Positions 53,574 through 64,000 of a DNA stretch of 64,000 nt are shown here, one piece after another. The stretch spans positions 112,919 through 176,918 of the forward strand of contig JADIIX010000035.1 of NCBI GenBank assembly GCA_027604505.1, read 5' to 3'. The translations under genes and the position numbers were made by a program. The stretch is from Gonapodya sp. JEL0774 (Eukaryota; Monoblepharomycota; Monoblepharidomycetes; Monoblepharidales; Gonapodyaceae). Numbering within the stretch: the stretch's first letter is position 1; each line of letters opens with the position of its first letter. The notes under the pieces were generated by a model that saw only the letters and a list, made by a program, of their open reading frames with translations, did no database searches and was not told where the DNA came from.

Positions 53574-54995
53574 TCAAACTGAATCCTGTACAACACAAAC
53601 ACCTCTCCCCCACATATCATCCCGCCTCACATCCCTCCGACCTCGCAATTTCCAAAATGGAGTCCCTTGCAGCCACTCTCCAGATTCGACAGAGTCCCGT
53701 TCGTATATGACACCGATATTGAGGTAGCTCCGGTGAAAGTACGGTCTCCCCACGTGTCGCAGACGCGGCATGAGATGCCAATTGCATCGAAGCCACGATT
53801 CAAACATGGCTTCATCCATGCTGTCGGCTCCAATGTAAAGGTACTCCAAGCGGCGACCATAACGAGCGATTGCAGCGAGGGCATGTGTTGGGGGAAGTCC
53901 ATTGGGGCATTTGCTCATTGTGATTACTCGCAAGAATGGATTCGCCTCCAAAATACGCTCAAAGGCGCTGGTCAGGTTGTGGGCTGGTCGGCCGTCAGTC
54001 CCAGCGAGCGGCGCAAAGGGCCATGTCTCCAACCCGCCAAACGCTTCAAATTTCAAAACTTCAATAGTACCGCGGCCAGCCAAGTTCTTTACAGCAGAGA
54101 TGTCACCAAGTATGCTTGTAGGGGACTCAGGAAACAGGAATGTGCGCAGGCCCGGCATTCGCGAGAGCCAGGCACTTGAGCAAGGGGCCTTCTTCAACGT
54201 GGTTCCCCGAAGCTCTGCCAGTGCCGCCAAGTGTCCTTCACGCATTCCGATACCATGCAAAAAATCGACGGACTCCAGGTTCGGCAAGATTGTGAGCATC
54301 CGTCGAAACTGCGGGAGGGACATCTCCGCAGCAGTTTGAAAATATCTGAGCGCTTGGAGCCTTGGCATCAAAGCTTCGACTTGCTCAATGTACATAGTTC
54401 GTACGCTGTCTCGTGGGGCCCCAAATCCCACCCTCTCTAGTCGGCTGATGTTGACATCCGGATGAAGCAACGGCGCCAAGTCCATCGCATTGCCATCCGG
54501 GTCGGGGCATAGAAATACACCCCGCAATCGGCTTATAAGAGCATGTTGATTCTTCCACAGCCGCGAGGGCATAGCGAGCTCAGTGAGATTTGGGCAATAT
54601 TGGGCAAGCTGCATCACTGATGGATGATCAATCTGCGGGGCATAAAGATACCGAAGACCCGCGAGCGGAGTTACCGCTAGCAATTCTCGCAGTGCATGAT
54701 GATCGGAGGCGCCATTCGTTTGAACTAATTGTAGGTCCACTTCCCTAACTGATCCCTTGTCCCTGTCCAATCCCATTCGCTTCCACCACGACAGAATTTT
54801 GGTGATGCCTTTGACGCCATTAATTGAGCGCGGCCGTATGACACGCACGAGCTCACAAGCGGCGATGTTGTCCCATTCGCGAGACACGAGTCTGAGAGTG
54901 CACAGAGATCGCGCATCGCATTCTCTTCCCAGATGGAAAGCAATGAGGTAGAAAAGATCGGACGGGAGGTCGTGAGAGCCACTGTGAGTGTTCAT
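53574..54995 (-). CDS. F-box/LRR-like protein
   Basis: A single exon from ATG at 54993-54995 (MNTHSGSHDLPSDLFYLIAF) to TGA at 53574, 473 residues. Residues about 9-50 fit an F-box: LPSDLFYLIAFHLG, then SLCTLRLVSREWDNIAA. The remainder is a run of leucine-rich segments (YLYAPQIDHPSVMQLAQYCP, NLTELAMPSRLW, LPNLESVDFLHGIGM, RRLEYLYIGADSMDE), as in substrate-recognition subunits of SCF ubiquitin ligases. The open frame extends upstream to 55301 and offers another ATG at 55178, but that start would overlap the SDR gene's first codon. The 54995 start places the F-box near the N-terminus as usual. The substrate is unknown. Confidence 0.75.
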   Translation of the reverse strand: MNTHSGSHDLPSDLFYLIAFHLGRECDARSLCTLRLVSREWDNIAACELVRVIRPRSINGVKGITKILSWWKRMGLDRDKGSVREVDLQLVQTNGASDHHALRELLAVTPLAGLRYLYAPQIDHPSVMQLAQYCPNLTELAMPSRLWKNQHALISRLRGVFLCPDPDGNAMDLAPLLHPDVNISRLERVGFGAPRDSVRTMYIEQVEALMPRLQALRYFQTAAEMSLPQFRRMLTILPNLESVDFLHGIGMREGHLAALAELRGTTLKKAPCSSAWLSRMPGLRTFLFPESPTSILGDISAVKNLAGRGTIEVLKFEAFGGLETWPFAPLAGTDGRPAHNLTSAFERILEANPFLRVITMSKCPNGLPPTHALAAIARYGRRLEYLYIGADSMDEAMFESWLRCNWHLMPRLRHVGRPYFHRSYLNIGVIYERDSVESGEWLQGTPFWKLRGRRDVRRDDMWGRGVCVVQDSV

Positions 54996-55176
54996 GAGGC
55001 AGGAATGGCTGTTGCTGGGGTGTGCGACCGAGTTATTTCTAAGGGAATTGCGGGTCAGGTTGGGGAGTCTGGGGGATTTTGATGTCTGCACGGCATGGGG
55101 CTGTCGACAGACTGTGGGGAGTCGGCTAACACCACCGACCGTTCCATTCCCGAATTCATCTCCAAATTCTATCAAC

Positions 55177-56590
55177 ATGGATCGCCTCTCCAGCCTCTTA
55201 ACCACTGCTTCCGAGAGTACAGGACTATCAAAGCCCGTCATCGCATTGGGGTTGGGCTCTATTCTCGCAGGCGCGCTGTATTCATTCGGCGCCAAATCCA
55301 AAAAAATTCACTCGGGAAAGGGCTTGACGGCCCTCGTGACAGGATGTGATACAGGTGAGAATGTTGAGAGTAGCGTGGCTACTTAATCGAATGTGAGATC
55401 ACGAAAACATGGCATATGACAGGTTTTGGACCAATGATTGCCATCCAACTCTCCCAGAAGGGATTCACCGTATACGCTGGTTGTCTCACTAACGATGGTA
55501 TAAGCCGACTCAATGCCCTTGGTATTCCGAACCTGAAGCCGGTTTTGGTGGGCAAGTGCGCGATTGGATCAACAGCAACAGCGGAAAGTTGATCAATTTC
55601 ATTCAAACCAGATGGACGTAACGCGGGACGACCACGTAAAAGCAGTAAGGGAACGTGTCGAGAAAGAGTCGCCGGAAGGTCTCTACTGTTTAGTCAACAA
55701 CGCCGGTGTAGTTTCCGCCTACAAGTGGGAACTGTCACCTCTCGACGCTGTGAGGAGAGACGTGGAAGTTAATGTGAGTGTTTCTGAAGATAAATTTATT
55801 CCAATATTGATTTGCAAACGATCTTTTTATGCAGTACCTTGGTGTGGTTCGAGTGTGCAAGGAGTTTCTCCCTCTCCTCCGCGTATTCTCCCGCAGAGTC
55901 CAAACCGGTGCCGTCAACTCTCCCAAGCCCCGCATTGTGACTATCTCGTCGGCTGCAGGGACACAGAGGTCGACTCCCCTGGGTGAGTTGTTACTGTTGG
56001 GAGAATATGGCTTGTGACTGAGGGCGCAATGACGATGTTAGGATCCTACATGGCCTCCAAGCACGCTCTGCAAGCATTTTCTGGAACGCTGCGGCAGGAG
56101 ATCAAACGTCAGGGTATCTTATACTCATCAATTGAGCCAGTGAGTCGATGGTCTGTCCAGCTATCTCTCATCCCAACCTCAACCTCACCCCCCAATTGCA
56201 AGTTCGTCTGCGAAACCCCTATTGTCACCGAAAACGCCAGCTCTCAGAAGAAAATCGATTACATCGTTGGGAGTAACAGCAAAGAGGTGTTGGACGTCTA
56301 CGGAGGGGAGAAGGAGATCAGACGGCGCATGGCGCTGAACGGAATCCACACGCGAGTCACGAGCATGCTGCCTCCGCAAATGGTGGTTACGGAAGTCCTG
56401 GAGCAGACGCAACTTGTGAGTTCTGAGAATACCGTTTGTTTTCCTCTTCCCCGCTCACCAAGGCGTACAGTATGTCCCTGGGTTTCATGTCCCTGTTGGT
56501 TTTGGCGCGAAGCTCTTGATATTTATGACCAATTACTTGCCAGCGTGGTTCATGGACGATCTCGCACTCTCGAATGAGGACGCAGCATAA
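55177..56590 (+). CDS. Short-chain dehydrogenase/reductase, retinol/11-beta-HSD-like membrane type
   Basis: MDRLSSLLTTASESTGLSKP is followed by a hydrophobic anchor (VIALGLGSILAGALYSFG). The Rossmann nucleotide site ALVTGCDT/GFGPMIAIQL is split by an intron. LVNNAGVV and the catalytic set ISSAAG (Ser) and YMASK (Tyr, Lys) are present. Asn of the NNAG motif is intact. Later exons give IVGSNSKEVLDVYGGEKEIR and, after a final intron, YVPGFHVPVGFGAKLLIFM...YLPAWF, the hydrophobic C-terminus common to the RDH/HSD17B6 group, ending TAA at 56588-56590. It is probably ER- or lipid-droplet-bound with an alcohol or sterol substrate; the exact substrate is not readable. It is head-to-head with the F-box gene. 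Confidence 0.85.
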
Positions 56591-56922
56591 CACATCATGC
56601 TGTTGTGATGATAGATGATGTAGTAGAATAGATTAATCTAATTCTTTTCCTTTGCCGAAAATGGTCCTTTTTTTTGATGTGAAGCAAGGATTGCCCCGAT
56701 GATTCATAATGGACCCCACTGCCGAAAGGCACATAACCTCACCATCACTTTCATCTCCGCTCTCAATTTTCCTGTGCAGAGCCCCGTTGGTCTCAATCTG
56801 TCCTTAAGGCATCACCAAGGATTTGCATTCCAATCCCGACATATTCTTCGACTGTGTCGGGATAAGCTCGGTGGCTTGTGGCTTCTTCCCTGCTCCCTTC
56901 CCCTCCATCACGTGAAATCATC
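56591..56922. other. Intergenic region upstream of pyruvate carboxylase
   Basis: About 330 bp between two plus-strand genes. It contains a T-run (about 56670) after the SDR gene and should carry the pyruvate carboxylase promoter. No specific element is recognised. Confidence 0.45.
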
Positions 56923-59900
56923 ATGACAGAGTCTCCAAAAACAGGTGGTGAAGCGACAACATCCGCATCTGCTGACCCTTCCGCACAATCTGGGACAAAA
57001 CGACGTTTCGAGTCCTATGGGTGAGTCAGACGATCGCCGCCAAATGTATTTTGACCAAAACTGATTTAGACTGACGTACAAACGATTGATTCTGATTTAC
57101 CGTCTATTGAAACCCCATCCCACAATACTCCTTCAACAGATATGATGGTGTGGCACAACATCCCAACACTCAGGTGGAAACAGGAGATGATTCCATTCGC
57201 GATCTAGACTCAACGGATCCTTTTTCTGGAGTTGATCCTCATTCCTACCTTTCGCGACTCGGTGACTCCACGGCTGCTAACAGGTCCGAAGTGAAAGTTC
57301 TTGTTGCTAACAGAGGAGAAATCGCGATCAGAGTAATGTAAGCCCCCACTCGGTTCGAAGCAGCCCGATTATTGAGGATTGAACGTTAACTTTGTGCTTA
57401 TATTCGGTCATCGATCAGCCGTTCCACTCACGAACTAGGGTACCGTTCTGTTGCGGTATTCTCCTTCGAGGACCGCCTCTCTCAGCATCGTTACAAGGCA
57501 GATGAGGCTTTTCAAATCGGAGGAGACGATCACTCGAGGTATTCTCCGGTGGGTAGCTCCGCTTCGTGGTGATGTCCGACAGGCATTCACTCTGCAATGA
57601 TTCCAGGTCGGGGCTTACCTCGCAATCGATGAAGTCATCGCAATCGCGAAATCACGAGTATGTTGTGATTTTTATTGTGACACTGGATTCCGTCCTTCAG
57701 TTTACATACTTGCCATCGTGTCTCCCTGTGTTCCAGGGTGTACACATTATCCATCCCGGCTACGGCTTCCTCTCAGAAAATTCGGAATTCGCTCGGAAAT
57801 GTGAGGCTGCCGGTATTGCCTTTGCAGGCCCGAAACCCGAAACCATCGACGCCTGTGGTGATAAGACCAAGGCTCGGGACCTCGGTGAGTTATCAACGGT
57901 GATCTCGTTTCCTTCTCAAGGTGGCCCATGAATTTTCCTTTTGTTGCGCTTGGAAATGCCGGGCTCATTGATAGCAATTCGTAACAACGTGCCCGTGATC
58001 CCGGGGTCAGGCCCCCTTAATTCGCCGGAGGAAGCAGTGGCGTTTGCCAAATCGGTTGGACTACCAATCATTCTCAAAGCGGCATTTGGTGGTGGTGGGC
58101 GCGGAATGAGGGTGAGTATGATGTGATGTGCTACCGATAACTGTGAAGTGATATCGAGGTTTCGATCCGGAGGTCGTGCGAGACATCAAGGACCTCCCCG
58201 ATCTCTTCAACAGCGCCCGCTCTGAAGCTCTCACTGCGTTCGGTGATGGTACTATTTTCCTGGAAAAGTTTGTGGAGCGTCCTCGTCATATAGAGGTTCA
58301 ACTTCTCGGCGATGGACAGGGCAACGTGATCCACTTGTATGATCGGGATTGTTCAGTTCAAAGGAGACACCAAAAAGTGGTGGAGATGGGTCCTGCGCTC
58401 GGAATCGACCCAGAGACAAGAAAAAAAATGCTCGCGGATGCTGTAAAGATGGCCAAGGACGTGAATTACAGGAACGCTGGAACAGCAGAGTTTCTGCTAG
58501 ATCGGCAGGGAAAGTACTACTTCATTGAAATCAACCCGCGTATTCAAGTGGAGCATACCGTAACGGAAGAGATTACCGGAGTCGATTTGATTGCTCTTCA
58601 AGTGAGTTGATTAGTCTCCTTTGTCCTGATTAACTGGATTCGGGCTCGATGGCGTAACAGGTTTCTCTCTTGACACTTTGTAGCTGAGGATTGCTCAGGG
58701 TAGCTCTTTGCCCAGTCTAGGCGTCACGCAAGAGTCCATCGCAGTCAAAGGACACGCACTGCAATGCCGCATGACAACAGAGGTACGCATTTGTTGCCTG
58801 TTGAGTTGCGAGCGTCGGTTCCTCACAAAGTCGAACTCATATGCTCGCGATCACAGGATCCGGCAAAGAATTTCCAACCTGACACTGTGAGTTTGGAGAC
58901 AAATGATTCTCTCCTAGTCAAGACTCACATTCTATGGTCGCGTCATCAGGGCCGCATTGAAGCGTACCGATCTCCCGGCGGTCCCGGTGTCCGACTGGAC
59001 GGAGGGAATGCCTTTGCCGGAGCGATCGTCTCCCCGCATTATGACTCTTTGTTGACCAAGATAACTTGTCGTGGTCAGAATTTTGAAGGTAAGTGGCGTT
59101 GCCGTGCTGGTCCATTGCATCGCCAACCACCTGTTTTCAGACGCTAGGCGCAGAATGATCCGGGCGCTCGTCGAGTTCCGCATCCGCGGTATCAAGACCA
59201 ATGTATGGTTCTTGACGCGTTTGCTCACACACCCGACCTTCGTGGCTGGTACGCAGATGTGGACAACTTTCATCGATGATACACCAGAACTTTTGCAAGG
59301 TGTGCGGTTCCGTAATCGAGCCTCAAAGCTCCTTTTCTACCTCGTAAGTGTCTGGTCTTTCAAAGGTGGCATATTGTGAGGTGACGACTTGGATTGATAC
59401 TCGTAGGCGGATATCGCAGTCAACGGAAGTCGTGTGAAGGGCCAAAATGGTGTTCCCACTCGTGAGTTCTCAAATCAGAATCTTTCTTACAGATCCTCAA
59501 CGGTTTGATGTTGTTGTAGTCCGCTCCCCAATCCCTATCCCCACACTCCCCAGTGTGCCTTATGAAGTGGCGACAACCACTCCCTGCACGGAGGGTTGGC
59601 GGAATGTACTCCTCAAAGAGGGTCCCGAGGGTTTCTGCAGAGCGATTAGGGCGCACAAGGGATGTTTGATTATGGACACAACCTGGCGAGATGCTCACCA
59701 AAGTCTTCTGGCAACGCGAGTCCGCACTGTGGACATGGCCCGTGTTGCCACGACGACGAGCTATGCCCTCAAAGAAGCGTTTGCTTTGGAAATGTGGGGC
59801 GGGGCAACCTTTGGTGAGTGTCGGGTGTACGCCGACAATGCTTCCTATCACTTCAAGTATATATTGGTCTTTGCAAAAGATGTGGCTCTTCGCTTCTTGT

Positions 59901-62346
59901 GGGAAGACCCTTGGGAGCGACTTACGAAGCTCCGTGAAATGGTTCCCAATGTTCCATTTCAAATGCTTCTTCGAGGAGCCAATGCTGTCGGATATACCAG
60001 GTAAGCTTACGAGTTACTTTCTACAGCCAATGATATTCACTTAAGTTGGCAGCTACCCCGACAATGTTGTGTATGAGTTCTGCAAAGTCGCCCGGGAGAA
60101 GGGTATCGATGTGTTCCGAGTGTTTGATTCGCTCAACTATCTTCCAAATCTGGAACTCGGAATCGATGCGGTGAAGAAGGCTGGTGGGGTGGCTGAGGGA
60201 ACGATTTCATACACTGGGGATGTGTCGGATCCAAGGCGAACGAAATATTCCCTCGAATATTATATCGACCTCACAGATCAGTTGGTGAAAATGGGTATCC
60301 ATATCTTGGGGATAAAGGACATGGCTGGCCTGTTAAAGCCGAAAGCCGCCACAATGCTTGTCGGTGCTATTCGCCGCAAGTATCCAGATCTGGTCATTCA
60401 CGTGCACACCCACGACACCCCTGGAACGGGAGTGGCGAGTATGCTCGCTTGTGCAGAGGTACGAAGATTGAAAATTTCTCTCCGCGATTCCACTCGCACT
60501 CAAAGCGTTTGTGCTTCAGGCTGGTGCGGACATTGTCGATGCCGCAGTAGATTCCATGTCCGGTTTAACCAGTCAACCGTCAATGGGTGCAATTGTTGCT
60601 GCGCTGGCTGGGTCGGACCATGAGACTGGTATACCTTTCGAGAATGTTTCAGCCTTGAACAGCTACTGGGAGCAGGTTCGTCTGCTTTACTCTGTGTTCG
60701 ACCCAGGCCTCAAAAGCGGTGATTCGGGAGTGTACCTCCACGAGGTGAATTTTCCTCTCTCTCCTTACGGCGTAATTCATTCACGTACAGCAATCTCAAG
60801 ACTGTACAAAATTGCCACAAATGTCACAATTTTAGATGCCTGGTGGACAATACACGAACCTGTTATTCCAAGCCCATTCGCTGGGACTCGGAGCTGTTTG
60901 GAATGATGTCAAGCGAGCGTACATTGACGCCAATCTTCTGTGTGGTGATATTGTCAAGGTCACTCCCTCCTCCAAGGTAATCCCCAATCTGTACTCGAGG
61001 ATTAGATCGTTGCTATGAATGACAGTTTCTTGTCTTAATGCAGGTCGTCGGAGACTTTGCCCAATTCATGGTTTCCAACAAGCTTTCAAAGAAGGATGTG
61101 GAAGAAAAAGCGGGATCTTTGAGCTTCCCGACGTCTGTGGTAGAATGTGTGTCGAAATCTTATTTGTGATTGATGGTGCCCGCTGGATAACCGTTCCATT
61201 GATTCAGATTTCCAAGGATACCTCGGTCAGCCTCCTGGTGGATTCCCGGAACCTCTTCGCTCAAAGGTGATTCTGGCTTTGAGAAATAGAGTCACTTAAT
61301 GCTCAACTTCCGTACGGTTGGCACGGCACGTAGATCATTCGCAACCTTCCGAGAATCGAGAATCGCCCTGGTGCAGATCTAGAGCCTCTGGACCTCACGC
61401 AATTAAAGCAGCAGTTGACCGAGAAGTACTCAAAAGGCTCTTTTGGCGAGGGGACCGCGGATCCGATCGAGGACACAGACGTTCTGAGCGCGGCCCTCTA
61501 CCCAGCGGTCTTTGACGAGTTTCGAAAGGCTCTGGCGAGCTACGGAGATTTGAGTGTATTGCCGACGCAATATTTCCTTGCACCCCTTCAGATTGGTGAG
61601 TGAGTGGGTGTCAGAACGAGTGATCGGAGACCATTCTCACCCGGTTTTCGCATCTCCCATCACACCCAGGTGAAGAAATGCAAATAAACGTCGAAGTAGG
61701 CAAGATTCTCTTTGTCAAACTTTTGGCTATCGGGCCAAGTAAGTTGTTGAATTCTTCTTCAGTTCCTGAATGATGGTTTACCGATTCAATCGCGCAGCGG
61801 ATCCTCTCACTGGGAACCGAGAGGTCTTTTTCGCGCTTAAGTGAATATAACCCTTTCGACTTCATGATGTTCAGCGCCTTATTCACTTTGGCGTCCATTT
61901 TTCAGTGGCCAAACGCGCATGGTGCAGGTTCACGACGACAAGGCCGCCGTCAAAGCGATTCAACGAGTGAAAGCGGACCCGAATAAGCCAGGCGATGTCT
62001 CGTGTCCTATGAGGTGAGCTGTGTTTCAATTCTTATCAATAAAGCGATCAATCACCGTGGGTGGTTCTCGCGCAGTGGTGTGATAGTGGAGGTTCGTGTC
62101 AAGCACGGTGCCGTTGTGCGAGTAGGAGATCCGCTCGCGGTGCTCTCGGCGATGAAGATGGAGACCGTGAGTGTCTCTCGCCCCATTGACTCGTGCACTG
62201 CAGGAAAATTGATCTCTTGTGTCGTCTTAATTACCCTTCAGATTGTAGCCGCTCCTGTCTCGGGAGTGGTTGACCGCATTGAAGTGTCTGCGGCGGATTC
62301 CCTCAATCAGGGAGATTTGATATGTTCCATTATTAAAGATTCGTAG
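56923..62346 (+). CDS. PYC1: Pyruvate carboxylase
   Basis: This biotin enzyme makes oxaloacetate from pyruvate, bicarbonate and ATP (anaplerosis, gluconeogenesis). [16 protein letters not shown] is a short leader without an obvious mitochondrial presequence, so it is probably cytosolic as in yeasts. Many exons follow. The biotin carboxylase part shows [73 protein letters not shown], and [20 protein letters not shown]. The carboxyltransferase shows [57 protein letters not shown] and [11 protein letters not shown]. The C-terminal biotinyl domain has VLSAMKMET (Lys is the biotin site) and ends [12 protein letters not shown] at 62344-62346. All catalytic regions are present. Confidence 0.96.
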
Positions 62347-62411
62347 TTTTGAGTTGAGAATGTATTGTGTTGTGTCGGGTCCATGATATTATCACAAACC
62401 ATCACAAAGAA

Positions 62412-63654
62412 ATGAGCCACAGACTGAACACCAGTGCCCAATGCGTTCTCCGAAAGCACAGCACAACCCGTCCTCTATTGGGGATCCCCCGTGGAAATCC
62501 GTCTTCCTGCCGTCCCTTACGGCCCTCACGTCCCCGCTGGTACAGCACCATCACCGAAAACACACCATCAACCCCCCCACCACCCCCGGTAATCTCCAGT
62601 ATCGATCCATCCGAGATCGCGAAGTTTTCTCAACTCGCAGAGTCATGGTGGGATCCCGATGGTCCGTCCAAGATGCTACATCTCATGAATGGCGCCAGGG
62701 TAGGGTGGATTCGGGAGTGCATAACGAGGAATATGACTTGGAAGATGACAGGAATGGGACTCGAAGGAATCAGGATTCTTGATGTGGGATGCGGGGGTGG
62801 TTTCCTTACAGAGGTAAGTATTTTGTTCAGCAGTGCATTCAGATAACATTGACATTGACTGTACCATTTTGTTTCTCATTCTTTATGGTCAGCCTCTCGC
62901 TCGGCTAGGAGCTGAGGTCGTCGGAGTGGATGCTGCGCGACAGAACGTCCAAGTAGCGATCTCCCACGCAATGAAGGACCCAATGCTGCGACGGGCAGAT
63001 GGGACGTGCATTATTGATTATCGGAATTCTACTGCTGGTGAGAATAGTGTTCTGCATCTGAACTTATGGTCTAGCCAGCTTGGTTGAACCTCTTTGATGG
63101 TCTTGAATACCACTTTCATACCGCTTGCCTCCCTTTCACTCGTGTGCCGTCCGTTCCTCTTTCAACAAGAGTCACTTCTTGCAGATGGGGAGAAATTTGA
63201 CGTCGTTTGTGCTATGGAAATCCTCGAACATGTTGTCGACCCCGTGCAGTTTGTCGAGCTCTGCTCCGGGCTGTTGAAGGTGTGTACTCTTGTTGTTCGA
63301 GATGTGCGGAAATTGAGGAGAGGATTCATTGTAAGCAATACTGTATTGTCTCAGCCGTCCTCCCTGTTACTTGTCTCCACCATATCCCGCACCCCGCTAT
63401 CATACTTCTTGACCGTGTTCCTCGCTGAAAACCTCTTTCGCATAGTACCTCCTGGCACTCACGACTACTCAAAGTACCGCACCCCCAGTGAAGTCGTGGA
63501 CATGATGCGGCGGGCAAACCTCGATGAGGTGGAGAGGAAAGGTGTCTGTTGGAACCCTTTGCTCAGCCGTTGGGAAGTCGGTGGGGACGGAGATTGGGAG
63601 ACTGGAGCAAACTTTTTCATTGCAGGAAGGGCCATGGGGAGTGGAGCAGAGTAA
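62412..63654 (+). CDS. COQ3: Ubiquinone biosynthesis O-methyltransferase, mitochondrial (COQ3)
   Basis: COQ3 carries out both O-methylation steps of ubiquinone synthesis at the matrix face of the inner membrane. MSHRLNTSAQCVLRKHSTTR is a basic, Ser-rich import sequence. Then comes the family opening SSIDPSEIAKFSQLAESWWD, PDGPSKMLHLMNGARVGWI, and the SAM-binding motif ILDVGCGGGFLTE/PLARLGAEVVGVDA (intron between). Motif II/III is FDVVCAMEILEHVVDPVQF. The last exon gives PPGTHDYSKYRTPSEVVDMM, the conserved GTHDW-like substrate region, and ends AMGSGAE with TAA at 63652-63654. Five or six exons are needed, all with short introns. It lies 65 bp after pyruvate carboxylase. Confidence 0.94.
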
Positions 63655-64000
63655 TAGAACCATGACGTTCATTGAGACATTATTTTCCATTTTGACCGAA
63701 TTCACAAATCCACCCGTAAAGACCACATAGTAAGCAGCGATCAGTGATCTGCAATAATATATCAATGACTGTGATTCCGCTTTTCTGATACGGGAACATA
63801 ATACCCTGGCAAAGCCTGGGTAGCTGGACCAAAGCCACGCCTCCACCCAACCTACATCCATCTACCCCCCGACGACGGTCAGTGTTGGCATCTGCGAGTT
63901 TAATCAATTTTGTGGATTTGTGTGAGCGTGCTGACGGGAATTCTGACGGCTCCGTGGGCGTAAAACTTTGTTGGAATCGATTTAGTGAGCAGAAATGGTT
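63655..64000. other. 3' end of the window, no gene seen
   Basis: This follows the COQ3 stop. A/T-rich sequence (around 63680-63770) suits a 3' end. Minus-strand frames here overlap COQ3 and lack conserved residues. Confidence 0.45.

Overview
The window is a gene-dense, intron-rich nuclear segment. Most genes are split by many short GT-AG introns of about 50-100 nt. The best reading is a zoosporic (chytrid-like) fungus. Metabolic genes sit beside a nephrocystin-4 homologue (ciliary transition zone) and a CAMSAP-type CKK microtubule minus-end protein, which points to a fungus that builds flagella. No species can be named from the sequence alone, and all exon joins below were read by eye.

Left part (1-16.2 kb): the 3' end of a cyclic-nucleotide-binding protein, probably an ion channel; a choline-transporter-like/PNS1 membrane protein (minus); a complete glycogen debranching enzyme (plus); a multi-pass, probably heptahelical, receptor-like protein with a long Ser-rich tail (plus); a C/T-rich degenerate minisatellite; and one small unknown gene.

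Accessory part (17-28 kb): this region holds a tandem duplication of a divergent gene pair. The minus-strand member is a small secreted protein with a phage tail-collar domain that carries an intron. The plus-strand member is a secreted leucine-rich-repeat protein. Its Thr/Ser stalk is encoded by an array of phase-locked micro-exons, and its C-terminus is four copies of a Cys/Trp module I do not recognise. In the left duplicate the plus-strand gene is reduced to a signal-peptide remnant. Further right lie a broken copy of another gene's first exons, a CLASRP/SWAP-like N-terminal domain protein, and a secreted Cys-rich protein built of two repeats. This is the part of the window most likely to contain undescribed biology.

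Right part (28-64 kb): a large unrecognised gene; a 1,019-residue coiled-coil protein; the CAMSAP-like gene; a KRE9/KNH-like secreted Ser/Thr-rich protein with a C-terminal membrane anchor; the GPI-anchor enzyme PIG-L/GPI12; a small, probably mitochondrial, protein; nephrocystin-4; an F-box/LRR-like protein; a short-chain dehydrogenase; a complete pyruvate carboxylase; and the ubiquinone O-methyltransferase COQ3.

The conserved genes fall into central metabolism (glycogen breakdown, anaplerosis, ubiquinone), cell-surface and GPI biogenesis, and the microtubule/cilium apparatus. Apart from the head-to-head pairs noted, gene order does not suggest co-regulation.
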